This document shows positions 10,419 through 21,298 of a stretch of 64,000 nucleotides of DNA, piece by piece. Position 1 is the stretch's first letter, and each line of letters opens with the position of its first letter. The translations under genes and the position numbers were made by a program. The notes beneath the pieces were generated by a model, which saw only the letters and a list, made by a program, of their open reading frames with translations, had not been told where the DNA came from and ran no database searches. Source of the DNA: Argyresthia goedartella (lineage: Eukaryota; Arthropoda; Insecta; Lepidoptera; Argyresthiidae); NCBI GenBank assembly GCA_949825045.1, contig OX463822.1:3415001-3479000 (forward strand). The letters are read 5' to 3'.

Positions 10419-12290
10419 AAAAAATATTCCAAAACTTTCAAGTTGGTTTGTAGAACTGCAAAAACTTTACACATTAATAGAAAAATTAAAAATTCAAATA
10501 ATAGAATGAAAACAGTTTGGCAAATAATAAACCGCGAAACTGGCAAAGTTATACCAAGGGACAGTGATTTCTGCCTAAAGATAGGTGATGATGTTGTTAA
10601 ATCCAACGCTGATGTTGCTCGAGCTTTTGAAACATTCTTCACCAATGTACCCGTACTCACAACGGACAGTCTAAATTCATCTCCATTTGAAGCAGAGACT
10701 TTATTAAAAAATAACACTAGCGTCAGTAATGTATATTTAAAATTTCATCATGTATATCCCCAGGACATTGTCAAAACGTTTAAATTACTTAACTTAAAAA
10801 ATACGGAAGACCTGTGGGGTATATCAGTCAAAGTCATTGGTTCAGTAATTCTAGTTATAGCCCCACACTTAGCTTATATATTCAATAAATGTGTTGACGA
10901 TGGGGATTTTCCAGACCTCATGAAACACAGTAAACTTATACCGCTGTTCAAATCGGGAGATAAGGGCGATCCTTCAAATTTCAGACCAATATCTGTTCTT
11001 CCAACACTAAGTAAAATATTTGAAAAGATTATACTCAATCAAATGCTCTCACACTTCAACCGTACAAAACAACTCCACGCTAAACAATATGGTTTCACTA
11101 GGGGTAAATCGACTACGGATGCAGGTATTTCCCTTGTATCTCATATTTATTCTGCATGGGAGGCCGCACAGGATGCTATCGGAGTTTTTTGCGACCTGTC
11201 GAAGGCGTTTGATTGTGTTGATCATAATACGCTATTAATTAAATTAAATCATTACGGAGTTAGAAATAAAGCGTTGGATCTACTAAGATCATACCTAAGC
11301 AATAGAATTCAAAAGGCAGAAGTTAACGGCGTAAAATCTGATGGATCGGGTGTTAAAATTGGCGTTCCACAAGGTTCCATATTAGGCCCTTTCTTATTCC
11401 TGGTATATATTAATGATCTGCCTTTCATGGTGGAGAAATTAACTGACATAGTGTTGTTTGCTGATGATACTTCAATGGTCTTCAAAATTGAAAGACAAAA
11501 AGGAGACTTTGATGATGTTAATGGTGTATTGTCTTTAACCTTGAATTGGTTCACAGTTAATAATTTATTGTTAAACGCTGGTAAAACCAAGTGTATCAAA
11601 TTCTCACTTCCAAATGTCAGGCAAGTTGAGACCAGTTTGGTGTTAGACAACAGCACGTTAGAATTGGTAAATGATACGAAGTTTCTTGGAATAACCATTG
11701 ATAGTAAATTGCAGTGGGGACCCCACATAGATAAATTGGCTGGTAAATTAAGTTCTGCGGCTTACGCTGTTAGGAACATCAGACAAAGCACGGATGTGGC
11801 TACATCTAGGCTAGTATATTTTAGTTACTTTCATAGTGTGATGTCCTATGGTATCTTGTTGTGGGGGAAAGCAGCGGATATTCAAACTATTTTTATTTTA
11901 CAGAAAAGAGCTATTCGAGCAATTTATAATTTAAAACGAACAGACTCCTTAAGAGAGCTTTTTAAAGAAATTGACATACTAACAGTAGCTAGTCAATTTA
12001 TTTTCGAAAATATAATGTATGTACGCAAGAACCTTACAACATTTTCCAAACTTAGCGACAGCTGTAATGTTAACCTAAGAAATAATCACAGACTATGTGC
12101 GCCCCGTTTTAGACTCGCGAAGGTTAGCAATTCTTTCAAGGGTCAGTGCATTCTCTACTACAATAAGATACCTCTGGAGATTTTGAAATTGCCATTTGAG
12201 CAATTTAAAAAGCATGTTAAAGCGACTTTGTCGAAAAAGGGATATTACAATGTTCAAGATTACTTAAATGACAGGACTGTATGGGGTTAA
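10419..12290 (+). pseudogene. J1 LINE reverse transcriptase (partial ORF2)
   Basis: This is an uninterrupted frame of about 620 codons. RT blocks in order: FRPISVLPTLSKIFEK, YGFTRGKSTTDA, FCDLSKAFDCVDH (catalytic Asp), GVPQGSILGPFLFLVYINDL and VLFADDTSMVF (catalytic Asp pair), then a thumb/C-terminal region ending KKGYYNVQDYLNDRTVWG. The protein makes cDNA by target-primed reverse transcription. The endonuclease domain is missing through 5' truncation, so this copy is not autonomous despite the intact RT. ATG 10257 belongs to the upstream fragment. Confidence 0.88.
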
Positions 12291-12560
12291 TCTGGCTCAA
12301 CACAGACCTTGCTGTTAATAATTTTGTAATTATTTATTCCTGCTTATTAATCATAACAATTAAATTTTTCATATTTGTATTAGTTAAGCACAACCTATTT
12401 TTAAAAGAGATCTAAAAATAAATCTGTGGGAGTTTCTACGCCCTTCTTCTCCCACAGTGGTCCAATGTAGAGAAGAGGCAAAAAATGACGTTTGCTAAGT
12501 ATATGTAAATATCTACAGTAATAAAGTACTTTGACTATTGACTATTGACTATTGACTATT
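10419..12560 (+). mobile_element. J1 LINE (Jockey/CR1-like), copy 1, 5'-truncated
   Basis: The RT-coding region is followed by a 3' UTR with AATAAA-like signals and a tail of four TTGACTA units (12531-12560) in place of poly(A). Truncation is at about 10418, judged against copy 4, which carries the sequence further upstream. It is the best-preserved J1 copy in the window; other copies lie at 14489-14835, 18739-19961 and about 26990-30985. Confidence 0.9.
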
Positions 12561-12569
12561 TAAAAGTCG

Positions 12570-12890
12570 TGTGAAGAAGCATTACCTCTCCCTTTAGAGT
12601 TATAGGTAGTATGCATGTAAGTATTTATTAGTATAGTTTATACAATATTAGTTGTAGTATATTATAAGTATTTAGTATATTATTATAGTTAAAATATAAT
12701 TTATTTAATTTATTAATTTATATATTGTAAACATAGGTCTACCCCTGCTCAACCATCAACTTTTCCCATGTTAACCAAGTTTGCTGGAAGAGATCTCTTA
12801 TTAGAGATAAGCTCGCCTTTGTACACTTTTTTATGTAACTCTTGTTTTTGACATGGTTTGTGTGCAATAAAGAAAATATGAAATTATGAT
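12570..12890 (+). mobile_element. RTE-like LINE 3'-end fragment
   Basis: 'GCTGGAAGAGATCTCTTATT' followed by 'AGAGATAAG' and 'CGCCTTTGTACA', then 'GTGTGCAATAAAGAAAATAT', is a 3' UTR pattern common in lepidopteran LINEs. No coding sequence is left. Confidence 0.5.
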
Positions 12891-12899
12891 CTTGTATAG

Positions 12900-13260
12900 G
12901 TTCCTCCTTCTGAGGCACGGAACACTAACAAATTTAATCATAATACATCTAGAAACATCTATCGAAATCCATTCCAAATTAACAAATCAACCAAACAGAA
13001 CACGCTGATTTTAAGCGAGCTGTCCTTTGGTCCATTTGTTGATTTGAAACGTAATCGATTCCTCGTTGTCAAAATAACATATACGAAAGAGGATGAACTA
13101 AGAAATGCCATGTTAGCCCGGCTCTGCCGTCGCCACAGAGGCGTACTCCGGGGCATAGACAGGAAGACAGCTGATTGATGTATTGTGATGTGAAAAATGC
13201 AGGGCCGGATTTAGTTTCGGGGGTAAAATAAATAAATAAATATTAGAGGATAATCTTACA
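12900..13260. other. Unassigned stretch
   Basis: It holds a few short frames without recognisable domains, on either strand, and no repeat I can name. Confidence 0.4.
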
Positions 13261-13261
13261 C

Positions 13262-13655
13262 AAATCGAACTAGCCCCATACTAAGCTCAATAAGGCTTGT
13301 GTTATGTGTACCAGACAAAGATTTATTAAATACTTATGTAAATACATAGAATGCTCATCACACATATTCTTTTAAACAATAAACATTTACGTACAGGCAC
13401 ATACATTGCTTCTGGCCCCACGCTAGGATACCATGTATCATGGGAACCAGAAACAGCGACATCATACACATATAAACATCCAAAACCAGTTTTTTTTTTA
13501 CCCCCCGCCGGGGATCAAACCTGGGTCCTCTAGCATGATAGGCAGAGCCACAACCGTTGCACCACAGGGGTCGTTTGCCCTTACCGGGATTCGAATCCAG
13601 GACCTTCAGCTTCGTGGGTAGGGTTCCTACCCGCTAGGCTAAACCGGTCGTCATA
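13262..13655 (-). mobile_element. tRNA-derived SINE (type B) split by another SINE
   Basis: The tail (CTAGCCCCATACTAAG ... 13262-13379) and the tRNA-like head (13570-13655) lie on either side of a second SINE. On the minus strand the head has A box TAGCCTAGCGGGTA and B box GGATTCGAATCC, an RNA polymerase III promoter. The uninterrupted relative at 15530-15725 shows the same tail-to-head order. Confidence 0.65.
13380..13562 (-). mobile_element. tRNA-derived SINE (type A), inserted in a type B SINE
   Basis: On the minus strand: a tRNA-like head with A box-like TGGTGCAACGGTTGTGG and B box AGGTTTGATCC, then the tail with 'CGCTGTTTCTGGTTCCCATG' and 'TAGCGTGGGGCCAGAAGCAA'. The plus-strand SINE at 13845-14030 is the same family, inverted. 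Confidence 0.75.
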
Positions 13656-13844
13656 CGTAAGGGTCTACTTACGTTCCTAGCGAGTATAGCTAAAGAAACG
13701 GATATTATCCTGTCACAGACAGGACAGAGTCTCTTCAAATCGGGTAGTACAAAGAGTAGTGTAGTCGAAAATACGGTGTAAATATCGTTTTCCACAGAAC
13801 CGTCCGGTGCACTCGAGGTATTAATTTAAAACCATTTAAAAGGA

Positions 13845-14036
13845 CCTCTGTGGCGCTGCAGTTGTGGCTCTGCGTACCATGCGAGAGGTCCCGGGTTCGA
13901 TGCCCGGCTGGGGATAAAGAAAAATAAAACCTGGTCTTGGATTTATATATATGTGATGTCGCTGTTTCTGTTTCCTACGACACAGGATATCCAATGTGGG
14001 GCCAGAAGCAATGTATGTGCCTGTATATAAATGGGA
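13845..14036 (+). mobile_element. tRNA-derived SINE (type A), plus strand
   Basis: The head 'GTGGCTCTGCGTACCATGCG' (A-box region) and 'GGTCCCGGGTTCGATGCCCG' (B box) are followed by the tail 'GCTGTTTCTGTTTCCTACGA' and 'AATGTGGGGCCAGAAGCAAT'. The tail meets the start of MITE M1 at about 14038. Confidence 0.8.
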
Positions 14037-14037
14037 A

Positions 14038-14292
14038 ATATTAAACTGCAAATCGAAAATACTGATTTGCACAGAAACTATCAGGGCAAAATACTGCGGT
14101 AGCTTAGATTAAGGGTTAAGGGAGTGAACGAAGCGAAAGCGAAAAAAGCTTTATCCTTCTTGTTAGACACAACATGTAAGAACAACAAAAAATAGTAAAA
14201 ATCTTAAGTACACCTAAAATATTAAAACAAAAAAGTGTTTTTGTTGAACCTTTTTTGCTGTGCGAATCAGTATTTTTGATGTGCGATTAAAT
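14038..14292. mobile_element. MITE M1, copy 1
   Basis: The termini are inverted repeats: TATTAAACTGCAAATCGAAA with ATACTGATTTGCACAG on the left, and CTGTGCGAATCAGTAT with TTTTGATGTGCGATTAAATA on the right. The interior is non-coding. A second copy at 39300-40444 is split by two P4 elements. Confidence 0.8.
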
Positions 14293-14435
14293 ACAAGCCT
14301 TTATAAATGTTATGTTATGACCACATACATGGCTCTCGAGTGCACACTTATTTCGTGATCAAACCGGTGATCTGGTCAACAACTAATTGTTATACCTGGT
14401 TAATAACATAATAACATCATCTGAAATAATGAATA

Positions 14436-14860
14436 GGTGTGACGTCATTGTTTCTGTTTCCCACGGCAAGGGGCATCCTAGTGTGGGGTTAATTTAAAAA
14501 GCATGTTAATGTGACTTTGTCGAAAAAGGGATATTACAATGTTCAAGATTACTTAAATGACATGACTGTATGGGGTTAATCTGGCTCAACACAGACTTTG
14601 CTGTTAATAATTTTGTAATTATTTATTCCTGCTTATTAATCATAATAATGAAAATTTTCATATTTGTATTAGTTAAGCACAACCAATTTTTAAAAGAGAT
14701 CTAAAAATCAACCTGTGGGAGTTTCTACGCCCTTCTTCTCCCACAGTGGTCCAATGTGGAGAAGTGGCAAAAAATGACGTTTGCTAAGTATATGTAAATA
14801 TCTACAGTAATAAAGTACTTTGACTTTGACTTTTGACTTTGGGGACAGAAGCAATATGAC
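14436..14860 (+). mobile_element. SINE tail (type A) interrupted by a J1 fragment
   Basis: The SINE tail 'TGTTTCTGTTTCCCACGGCA' ... 'TAGTGTGGGG' runs to 14488 and resumes at about 14834 as TGGGGACAGAAGCAATATG. Only the tail is recognised; the tRNA head is missing or diverged. Confidence 0.7.
14489..14835 (+). mobile_element. J1 LINE, copy 2, heavily 5'-truncated
   Basis: It matches the last about 350 bp of copy 1: the end of the RT, stop codon, 3' UTR and a tail of TTGACTT-like units. TGGGG occurs at both edges (14484-14488 and 14834-14838), a plausible target-site duplication in the SINE tail. Confidence 0.88.
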
Positions 14861-14885
14861 TTAATCTTAGAATGACTTGCGGTGC

Positions 14886-15062
14886 TCATTTGTGGTGAAG
14901 TGGTCGGGGCTGTGCTTGCTAGGTGAGAGGTCCGGGGGTCGAATCCCAGCTTGGGAGGAAAAAAATATATATATCAGGATGTTTACATGTTTGTGACGTC
15001 TTTGTTTCTGTTTTCCACGACACACGGTATCCTAGTGTGGGGCCAGAACAAATGCAATGCAG
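14886..15062 (+). mobile_element. tRNA-derived SINE (type A)
   Basis: The head 'TGGTGAAGTGGTCGGGGCTG' and B box GGTCGAATCC are followed by an AT-rich linker and the tail 'TTGTTTCTGTTTTCCACGAC' and 'CTAGTGTGGGGCCAGAA'. Full head-to-tail structure is present. Confidence 0.78.
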
Positions 15063-15529
15063 TTCTTCATATCTCTATAGTTACGGGGTGGCGGCGGCGA
15101 TGGACCAGCCCCCTCTCACGCGAAATGGAGTATTGAATATATATACTTAGGCACAACTGTGCCTGTGCCGTCCGGTATGGGAAAAGGCGTGACGCTATCA
15201 TTTTTTGGACAACAAACTTAACCATTTCCACAGTATACATATATGTTTTCACAATTTAAAACTAGTTTTGACTAACTGCCTCAGCTAAAACAAGAATGTA
15301 CTTCTGGAGGAAAATGAATGTTAATTAAGCAACCAATACGGTTCTGTGAATAAACTTGGGATCGCCTTGCTCCGCTCCGCTTCGCTCGGCTCCAGGTTGT
15401 ACATTTGGTATTCGGACAGAAAGTGCCCGATATTAACTGATTCAGCTTCAAATTTTAATTATTACTTATAAATGCTAGTTTTAACTAAGGCGGTTATAAT
15501 AATAATAATACCATGGACACTATTTACAC
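15063..15529. other. Unassigned stretch
   Basis: Short frames only. 'CTTGCTCCGCTCCGCTTCGC' at about 15368 is a GC-rich low-complexity patch in otherwise AT-rich DNA. Confidence 0.4.
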
Positions 15530-15725
15530 ACATTGATCTAGCCCCAAACTAGGATTACCTGTATCTTGGGTACTAGACAACGATACACATACTTATTTAG
15601 ATAAATATTATACTTAGATAGATAAACAACCATGACTAGGTTACAAACATCCGTTCTCATCAAACAAATATTTGCCCCCACCGGGACTCGAACCCGGGAC
15701 CCTTGGCTTCGTAGGCAGAGTCACT
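15530..15725 (-). mobile_element. tRNA-derived SINE (type B), minus strand
   Basis: The minus-strand head has B box GGGTTCGAGTCCCGG and a preceding 'GACTCTGCCTACGAAGCCAA' region. The tail on the plus strand reads 'CTAGCCCCAAACTAGGATTA' and carries GATA-like repeats. It is the intact counterpart of the split SINE at 13262-13655. Confidence 0.7.
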
Positions 15726-16204
15726 GCTTTCTAGTGAAAACACGTTCCAACTGAAAACGTATCTTTACGGTATACATATAAATGGAAAAAGACCTCAATC
15801 CGGCCCTGGACATACGTGAGAAGAAGCCCGTTCTTTTGGGGTATTCTTCTAATAAATTAGATTACTCCACAGGGTGACAAGTTATTTGCCGTTACCTCTG
15901 GATTTAGGGTGAAATAAACGTGAAAATATGCTCTAGAAAAGTTCTTGATTTGTCCTTGGTCTAATAAATACGCTCGCCTGTGTTGCAGGACATGAATCTT
16001 GGAACATCGTGAGGAATCGCCATAGCTTCGGCGATGGGCTAGTCCCCTGTTTCATAACATGGAGTATTGAATAACTGGCTAAAAGTGGGAACAATTTGCC
16101 TGTGTTTGGATCTTGGTGCTCACATTGTGTAAAAAAGCGTCGTCGGTTATTGTCAAATGCCGAACTTTAAAGCGTAATTCCTTATAAGGTGACATATGTA
16201 TGTC

Positions 16205-16380
16205 TTTGGATATCTTTTTTTAATTTATTTTTTTATTTATTAGGTTTACGAACAGTTTGTGCACGAGATAAAGAATTAGGTACATATAGGCATATACGTA
16301 ATAAAACAAAGCTAGGTACACAAGCTACTTAAAAGTAAGTACAGCATACAATCGGGAACAAAGTACTTAACTTATAGTAC
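16205..16380 (-). mobile_element. LINE 3'-end fragment, minus strand
   Basis: A T-rich run (16216-16250), TTTATTAGG and unique AT-rich sequence look like an inverted LINE 3' UTR with a poly(A) tail. No coding part is left. Confidence 0.35.
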
Positions 16381-16382
16381 AT

Positions 16383-16498
16383 TACGATATTAGTGCGTTA
16401 AGATGGTTATAACATGCGAGGCGGAATTTCAGCCCGAGCCGAAGGCGAGGGCGTAATTGAGCCGAGCATGTTATAACCAATACGCACGTATATCGTAC
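16383..16498. repeat. Inverted repeat with 33-35 bp arms
   Basis: The left arm contains GTGCGTTAAGATGGTTATAA then CATGC. The right arm contains GCATG then TTATAACCAATACGCAC. The loop holds GAGCCGAAGGCGAGGGCG, a motif also found in the CTCGAG insert of the P4 copies. Confidence 0.7.
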
Positions 16499-16501
16499 GA
16501 C

Positions 16502-17152
16502 GTTTTTTAACACATTTGCGAGGAAACATACGCCAAAACTACATTTTCGGAAAATGACTTGGCATTTTTCATGTTTTTCCACTTCAAGAATTTTTCATAC
16601 GTGGTTATGTATCAGTCCTTGGATATTGACGGCAGCAAGCTGTCGCATGCGGTTCGCGCTTCTGTTAGTATATCCGGTGGAGTTGAAGTAATATATTGCT
16701 CATCTTCATTATTGAAAGTTGTCATTTTAGATATTCACAATACAAGCACAAAGAAAAGAAAATTTGAGAAAAATGGCGCGAGGATTATTTTCTGCCGTGG
16801 CAAAGTTGGCAAAGACGCTAGAGCATGCAGCCAAGTTTTTAAATTACCGAATAAACTGTTTTATTTTTATTTTAAATAAACTCAATCTGTGAATGCACAC
16901 TGTCTACTGACTGGCGCCGCGCGGCGATTAGTTCGAAATTTGAATAGCAACAGCGCGCTGCTCACTAGCTGGAGTCGTGCGGCGGCGATCAGTTCCATAT
17001 TTGAAATGGCAAATAATAGATACTGTTATGGAATTTGTATGGACTAGAACTTAACTATTTGCTGTGGTAACACACGCGTTTTTTATGACCCGCTTTACAT
17101 ATTTAAAACCGGTGGAATTACATCAGCTTTACGAGCAAGGGTGTTAAAAAAT
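16502..17152. mobile_element. Possible MITE with TTTTTTAACAC termini
   Basis: The edges CGTTTTTTAACACATTTGCG (16502) and CGAGCAAGGGTGTTAAAAAA (to about 17150) are imperfect inverted repeats. Inside are two diverged copies of a GC-rich unit (near 16911 and 16970) followed by TTCGAAATTTGAAT-like sequence, as in P4. No coding sequence was found; the 106-codon frame at 16559 has no recognisable domain. Confidence 0.45.
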
Positions 17153-17309
17153 ACTTAAATAAACTATGCTATAAGTGCTATTATAAGAATTTAAATGTAT
17201 TGAGCTGTGTAAGTGTGTAGGTATTGTATTTATTTCTTGGAATCTGCAACTAAATACTTACTTCTATAGAAATCCACTGGATCTGCCTTCAAATAAAGTA
17301 TCTACGTAC

Positions 17310-17725
17310 CTAAACTACCTATATATAGTTCCTCGTGATATAGCTCCTAAGTTAGAAATAGTTTCACATTGTGCTCATTATCAAGCAATTAATTTTTTTA
17401 ACAAGTTGTTTTACAAGTCTATTGACCTATTTAAAGTAAGATTAAAACAAATTTTGTTAGAAAAGTGCTGCTACTCTCTAGAGGAATTTTGAAGATGACA
17501 TAGCTAATTTGATTTTGTTGTATTTTTATTGACAATTGAATTTATGAATTGACTTGTAAGGATTATTATTTGGAATGATTGATGAATTTTATTTTATTTC
17601 TTGTTATATAACTATTAATTTTTTTATAATTTGTATTAGGTTGCGATAATATAACTGTGATTTAAACTTATTTCGAATACAATGTATTTTGTTAACGAAT
17701 AAACGATAATAATAACAAATAATAA
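17310..17725 (+). pseudogene. LINE 3'-end fragment with RT C-terminal tail
   Basis: One frame reads VPRDIAPKLEIVSHC ... INFFNKLFYKSIDLFKVRL ... EKCCYSLEEF then stop. This is the terminal motif of many LINE RT proteins. It is followed by an AT-rich 3' UTR and AATAAACGATAATAATAAC. Confidence 0.55.
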
Positions 17726-17827
17726 CATAGAACTATAAAATTTACAACTAAATAATTTGAAATCCACTGTATGTGCCTTCAAATAAGAGTACCTACCTAT
17801 TTATTTATGTGCCCGTATAATGTGTAA

Positions 17828-18343
17828 TAGTTTATGTGACTGATACATAATGGAGGGCATTAATACTTGAGAGTAGGTTTATTTAACGAGCCGAAGGCGA
17901 GTTTCATAATAATATCACTCGAGAGTTTTAATGACTAATTATGTACAGTTACATACACTAGTTTATCTACACACATATCATAAGCTCTCTTTGATGTTTA
18001 CAGGAACCGCATGTTTGACCGGCATTGTGGCTCTGCAGTTGTTTAGCTTGTTCTGTAGTACCAACTTCACAGACAAACTAGGGACGGCATGCAGGCGGGC
18101 CTCGGCGTTCGAAATTTGAATGTCAGTACCAACTTCACAGACAAACTAGGGGCGGCACGCAGGCGAGCGTCGGCGTTCGAAATTTGAATGTCATAATATG
18201 TAGAAAAATTACACATTATGGTCATAATGTGTAATTTATCAGATAAGAAATAAGTTTTTACCAAGTAGTTTAACATTATGCTGATCGTAACGTGCAGTTT
18301 TTGTACGCAGTAAAGAGGATTTATGATACGTGTGTAGATAAAA
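17828..18343 (+). repeat. P4 MITE family, copy B (with CTCGAG insert)
   Basis: Same layout as copy A, plus an insert between CATAATG and ACTAATTATG: GGGCATTAATACTTGAGAGT to ATCACTCGAGAGTTTTAATG, itself with inverted ends. It carries two tandem copies of the ACCAACTTCACAGACAAACT unit. The right terminus is GATACGTGTGTAGATAAA. Confidence 0.8.
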
Positions 18344-18344
18344 T

Positions 18345-18738
18345 AATTACTAGTCAAAAATATATCCTACTAAGCTATGCTGAGACCCCTTTATTTTGGA
18401 GCCTGGGACAATATCTGAGCCCAATTTGCCGGCCATTGTTAAGTTCCCTTGTTGCGACCATAGTTGCATGAGGTTGAAGTCTTCTTGCAGAAGATTCATT
18501 GTGATTTTGTTCAAGTCAGGGGGATGAATCCTGAGCACGGTAGCTAATGACATGGGGTAGAGTTCAAGGTACCGGAGATGCATCGCATGGCCTTGCTGAG
18601 TTCCACGTCTATCTTGTTTGTATGAGAGCTGCCTAACCAAACCGGTGCGCAGTATTCTGCCGTCAATAACACCAGCGATAAGGAAGAAGTGCGAAGCACG
18701 TCGGCGCCCGCGCCCCAGGAGGTACCCATAACCGGCCC
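18345..18738 (-). pseudogene. LINE RT C-terminal fragment, minus strand
   Basis: Minus-strand reading gives TSSLSLVLLTAEYCAPVW, then KIDVELSKAMRCISGTLNST, then after a frameshift GTQQGHAMHLRYLELYPMSL. The SLxLVxxxAEYCAPVW block is typical of the C-terminal region of Jockey-type RT proteins. It is a different family from J1 and abuts J1 copy 3 directly. Confidence 0.75.
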
Positions 18739-19961
18739 GTTGGATCTAGTAAGATCATAGATAGAATAGCAATAGAGTTCAAAAGTCCGAAGTCAACGTC
18801 ATAAAAACTGATGTATCGGGTGTCAAAATTGGCGTTCCACAATGCTCCATATTAGGCGCTTTCTTATTTCTGGTATATATTAACGATCTACCTTTCATGG
18901 AGGAGAAATTGACTGAAATAGTGTTGTTTGCTGATGATACTACACTGGTCTTCAAAATTTAATGACTAAAAGAAGATTATGATGATGTTTATGGTGTATT
19001 GCCTTTAACCTAGAATTGGTTCACAGTTATTAATTAATTGTTCAACGCTGGTAAAACCAAGTGTATCAAATTCTCACTTCCAAATACCAGGCAATTTGAG
19101 ACCAGTTTAGTGTTAGATAGCAACACCTTAGAATTAGTAAATGATACGAAGTTTATTGGAATAACCATTGATAAAAAATTGCAGTGGGGAACCCACATAG
19201 ATTATTTCGCTGGTAAATTAAGTTCTGCGGCTTACGCCATTAGGAACATCAGACAAAACACGGATGTGGCTACATCTAGGCAAGTATATTTTAGTTATTT
19301 TCATAGTGTCATGTCCTATGGTATCTTGGTGTAGGGGAAAGCAGCGGATATTAAAACTATTTTTATTTTACAGAAACGAGCTATTCGAGATATATATAAT
19401 TTAAAACGATCAGACTCCTAAAGAGAGCTTTTTAAAGAAATTGACTTACCAACTGTAGCTAGTCAATTTATTGTTGAAAAATAATATGTATGTAGGCAAG
19501 AACCTCGCAACAAATTAAAAAAATAGCTGTAATGTTAACCTAAGAAATAATTACATACTGGTGGCTTAGGTTCGTGAAGGTTAGTAATTCTTTCAAGGGT
19601 CAGTGAATTCTCTACTACCTCTCAATATTTTACTATTGCCATTTGAGCAATTTAAAAAGCATGTTAAAGGAATATTACAATGTTCAAGATTACTTAAATT
19701 ATACGACTCTATGAGGTTAATCTAGCTCAACACAGTCCTTGCTGTCAATAATTTGGTAATTATTCATTCCTGCTTATTAATTATAATAATTAATATTGTA
19801 ATATTTGTATAAGTAAAGCAAAAGCAATCAATCTGTTCAAGTTTCTACGCTCTTCTCCCACAGTGGTCCGATGTAGAGAAGAGGCAAAAAAAAACCTTTG
19901 GTAAGGATAAAAGAATATCCATATCTACAGTAATAAATAAATTTGACTTTGACTTGACTTT
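18739..19961 (+). pseudogene. J1 LINE, copy 3, degenerate
   Basis: It matches copy 1 from the RT segment at GTTGGATCTA through the GVPQ region (mutated), VLFADDTTLVF, the thumb and the C-terminus to the TTTGACTTTGACTTGACTT tail. It has many stops and frameshifts. The longest surviving frame is 19038-19334. It joins the minus-strand LINE fragment without a gap. Confidence 0.88.
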
Positions 19962-19965
19962 AATT

Positions 19966-20510
19966 CGTCGCTAGCAGCGCTGGTGTAGAGGTAGGCCTCC
20001 CGATACAAAACGAGCTCACTAAAACTGTATATTTTAAATGGATACTCGTACGGCGAAGAAAAACATTGTGAGGAAACTTGTGTGTCAATGTTTCCTTTCT
20101 TAAAAGGTAAGCACCCATTAGTGACTAATTTTATTTATTCATATCTCCATAGATCTTTTTACGAGTCGTGACAGACGGCCAGCTCATAACAGGAAAGTCG
20201 CCAGTTATTATTATTAGCTAAATTGAGCGCAATGCAATTCGAAAGATGAAACAAGGAAAAAAATACCCTCGCCGATAACGGCAATGAGATGACATCTATA
20301 TGTTTAATGCTAAAACCTAATGTTAAATAGTTTCTGAGAAGCCCTCAAGCGTCAACCAACCTGGCTTCTGTAGCGCTCCTGGTAGTATGCAACCGTTAAA
20401 CAAAGACAAAGCTTTGAAATTATAGCCGTCGAATGCAAAAAATCCGCATCGAAATTGGTCCAGTAGTTTTCCAGGAAAATGATAACGGACAAAAATGTAC
20501 TTACATACGC
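19966..20510. other. Unassigned stretch with a lepidopteran repeat motif
   Basis: 'GAAGAAAAACATTGTGAGGA' with AAAC at about 20057 is a diverged piece of a common lepidopteran repeat. The rest shows no gene or named element. A (CA)n run lies at about 20516-20532. Confidence 0.4.
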
Positions 20511-20535
20511 ACACAAGCACACACACACACACAAA

Positions 20536-21100
20536 CGATCTTTAACCCCAAACGCATATTCCTCTTCCGTTCCGTTCCATTCCGTCGTAAGTAAAAATAA
20601 AATAAAATGCACACATTTTTTATTTTTGTTTAACCTTTTTTTGCGTGTTAGTTTCAACAAAACTGATTAATAAGGCATGACAAAAAATGTACACCGTAAA
20701 AAAAGTTCAATGTTCCAACACAGTTTCTCGTTTGTACCTATAGTTAAGTTATAGGATGTAAGAAGCGGTTTACTACTTAATTTAAACTCAGACGATGCAA
20801 TTTTCTTAGTTCACTTACACAACGGAGCTGTTTTTGTCGCTTCTGCGGTTTTAATTAAAAACATCACCATGGAGCTAAATTAAATTAATATTCTATGTTT
20901 ACAACTGAAGAAAGATGAGGGAAAACTGTGAAGTCAGTAAAGCAGGATGGCATGCATGAACTTTATAGCTCCAGTGAAGCTTCCAAACTAGCGAGCTTTT
21001 ATGAGAGTTGATGAAGATGAAGATGAAACGAACTTAAACAAGTTCGTTTCATCTTAAGCGCTTACATGCACGCTACTAGAGACCTTTAACAAAACATTTT
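20536..21100. other. Unassigned AT-rich stretch
   Basis: No ORF with a recognisable domain. An 18-bp inverted pair lies around 21016-21058 (GATGAAACGAACTTAAAC / GTTTAAG-like with AAGTTCGTTTCATC). Confidence 0.4.
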
Positions 21101-21104
21101 TATA

Positions 21105-21265
21105 CAATGCTTCTGGACCTAGACTAGGACACCCTGTGTCGTGGAAACCAGAAACATCGACGTCACAACAAATAGACATCCAAGACCTAGGGATTATATT
21201 CTTCTCCCCAGCCGCGATTTGAACCCAGATCCTCTAGCTTGGGTGGCATAGCCTCCAACGGTAAC
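21105..21265 (-). mobile_element. tRNA-derived SINE (type A), minus strand
   Basis: The tail 'GACTAGGACACCCTGTGTCG' and 'GGAAACCAGAAACATCGACG', then the head with inverted B box GGATCTGGGTTCAAATCGCG on the minus strand. A GTCGTCCGG flank follows the head. Confidence 0.72.
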
Positions 21266-21298
21266 GCCAAAGAGGTCGTCCGGTTTTAAGGTGAGTCC

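Noticed and set aside
13351..15150. tRNA genes suggested by A and B boxes
   Set aside because: The motifs belong to SINE heads with tails and cannot fold into full cloverleafs.
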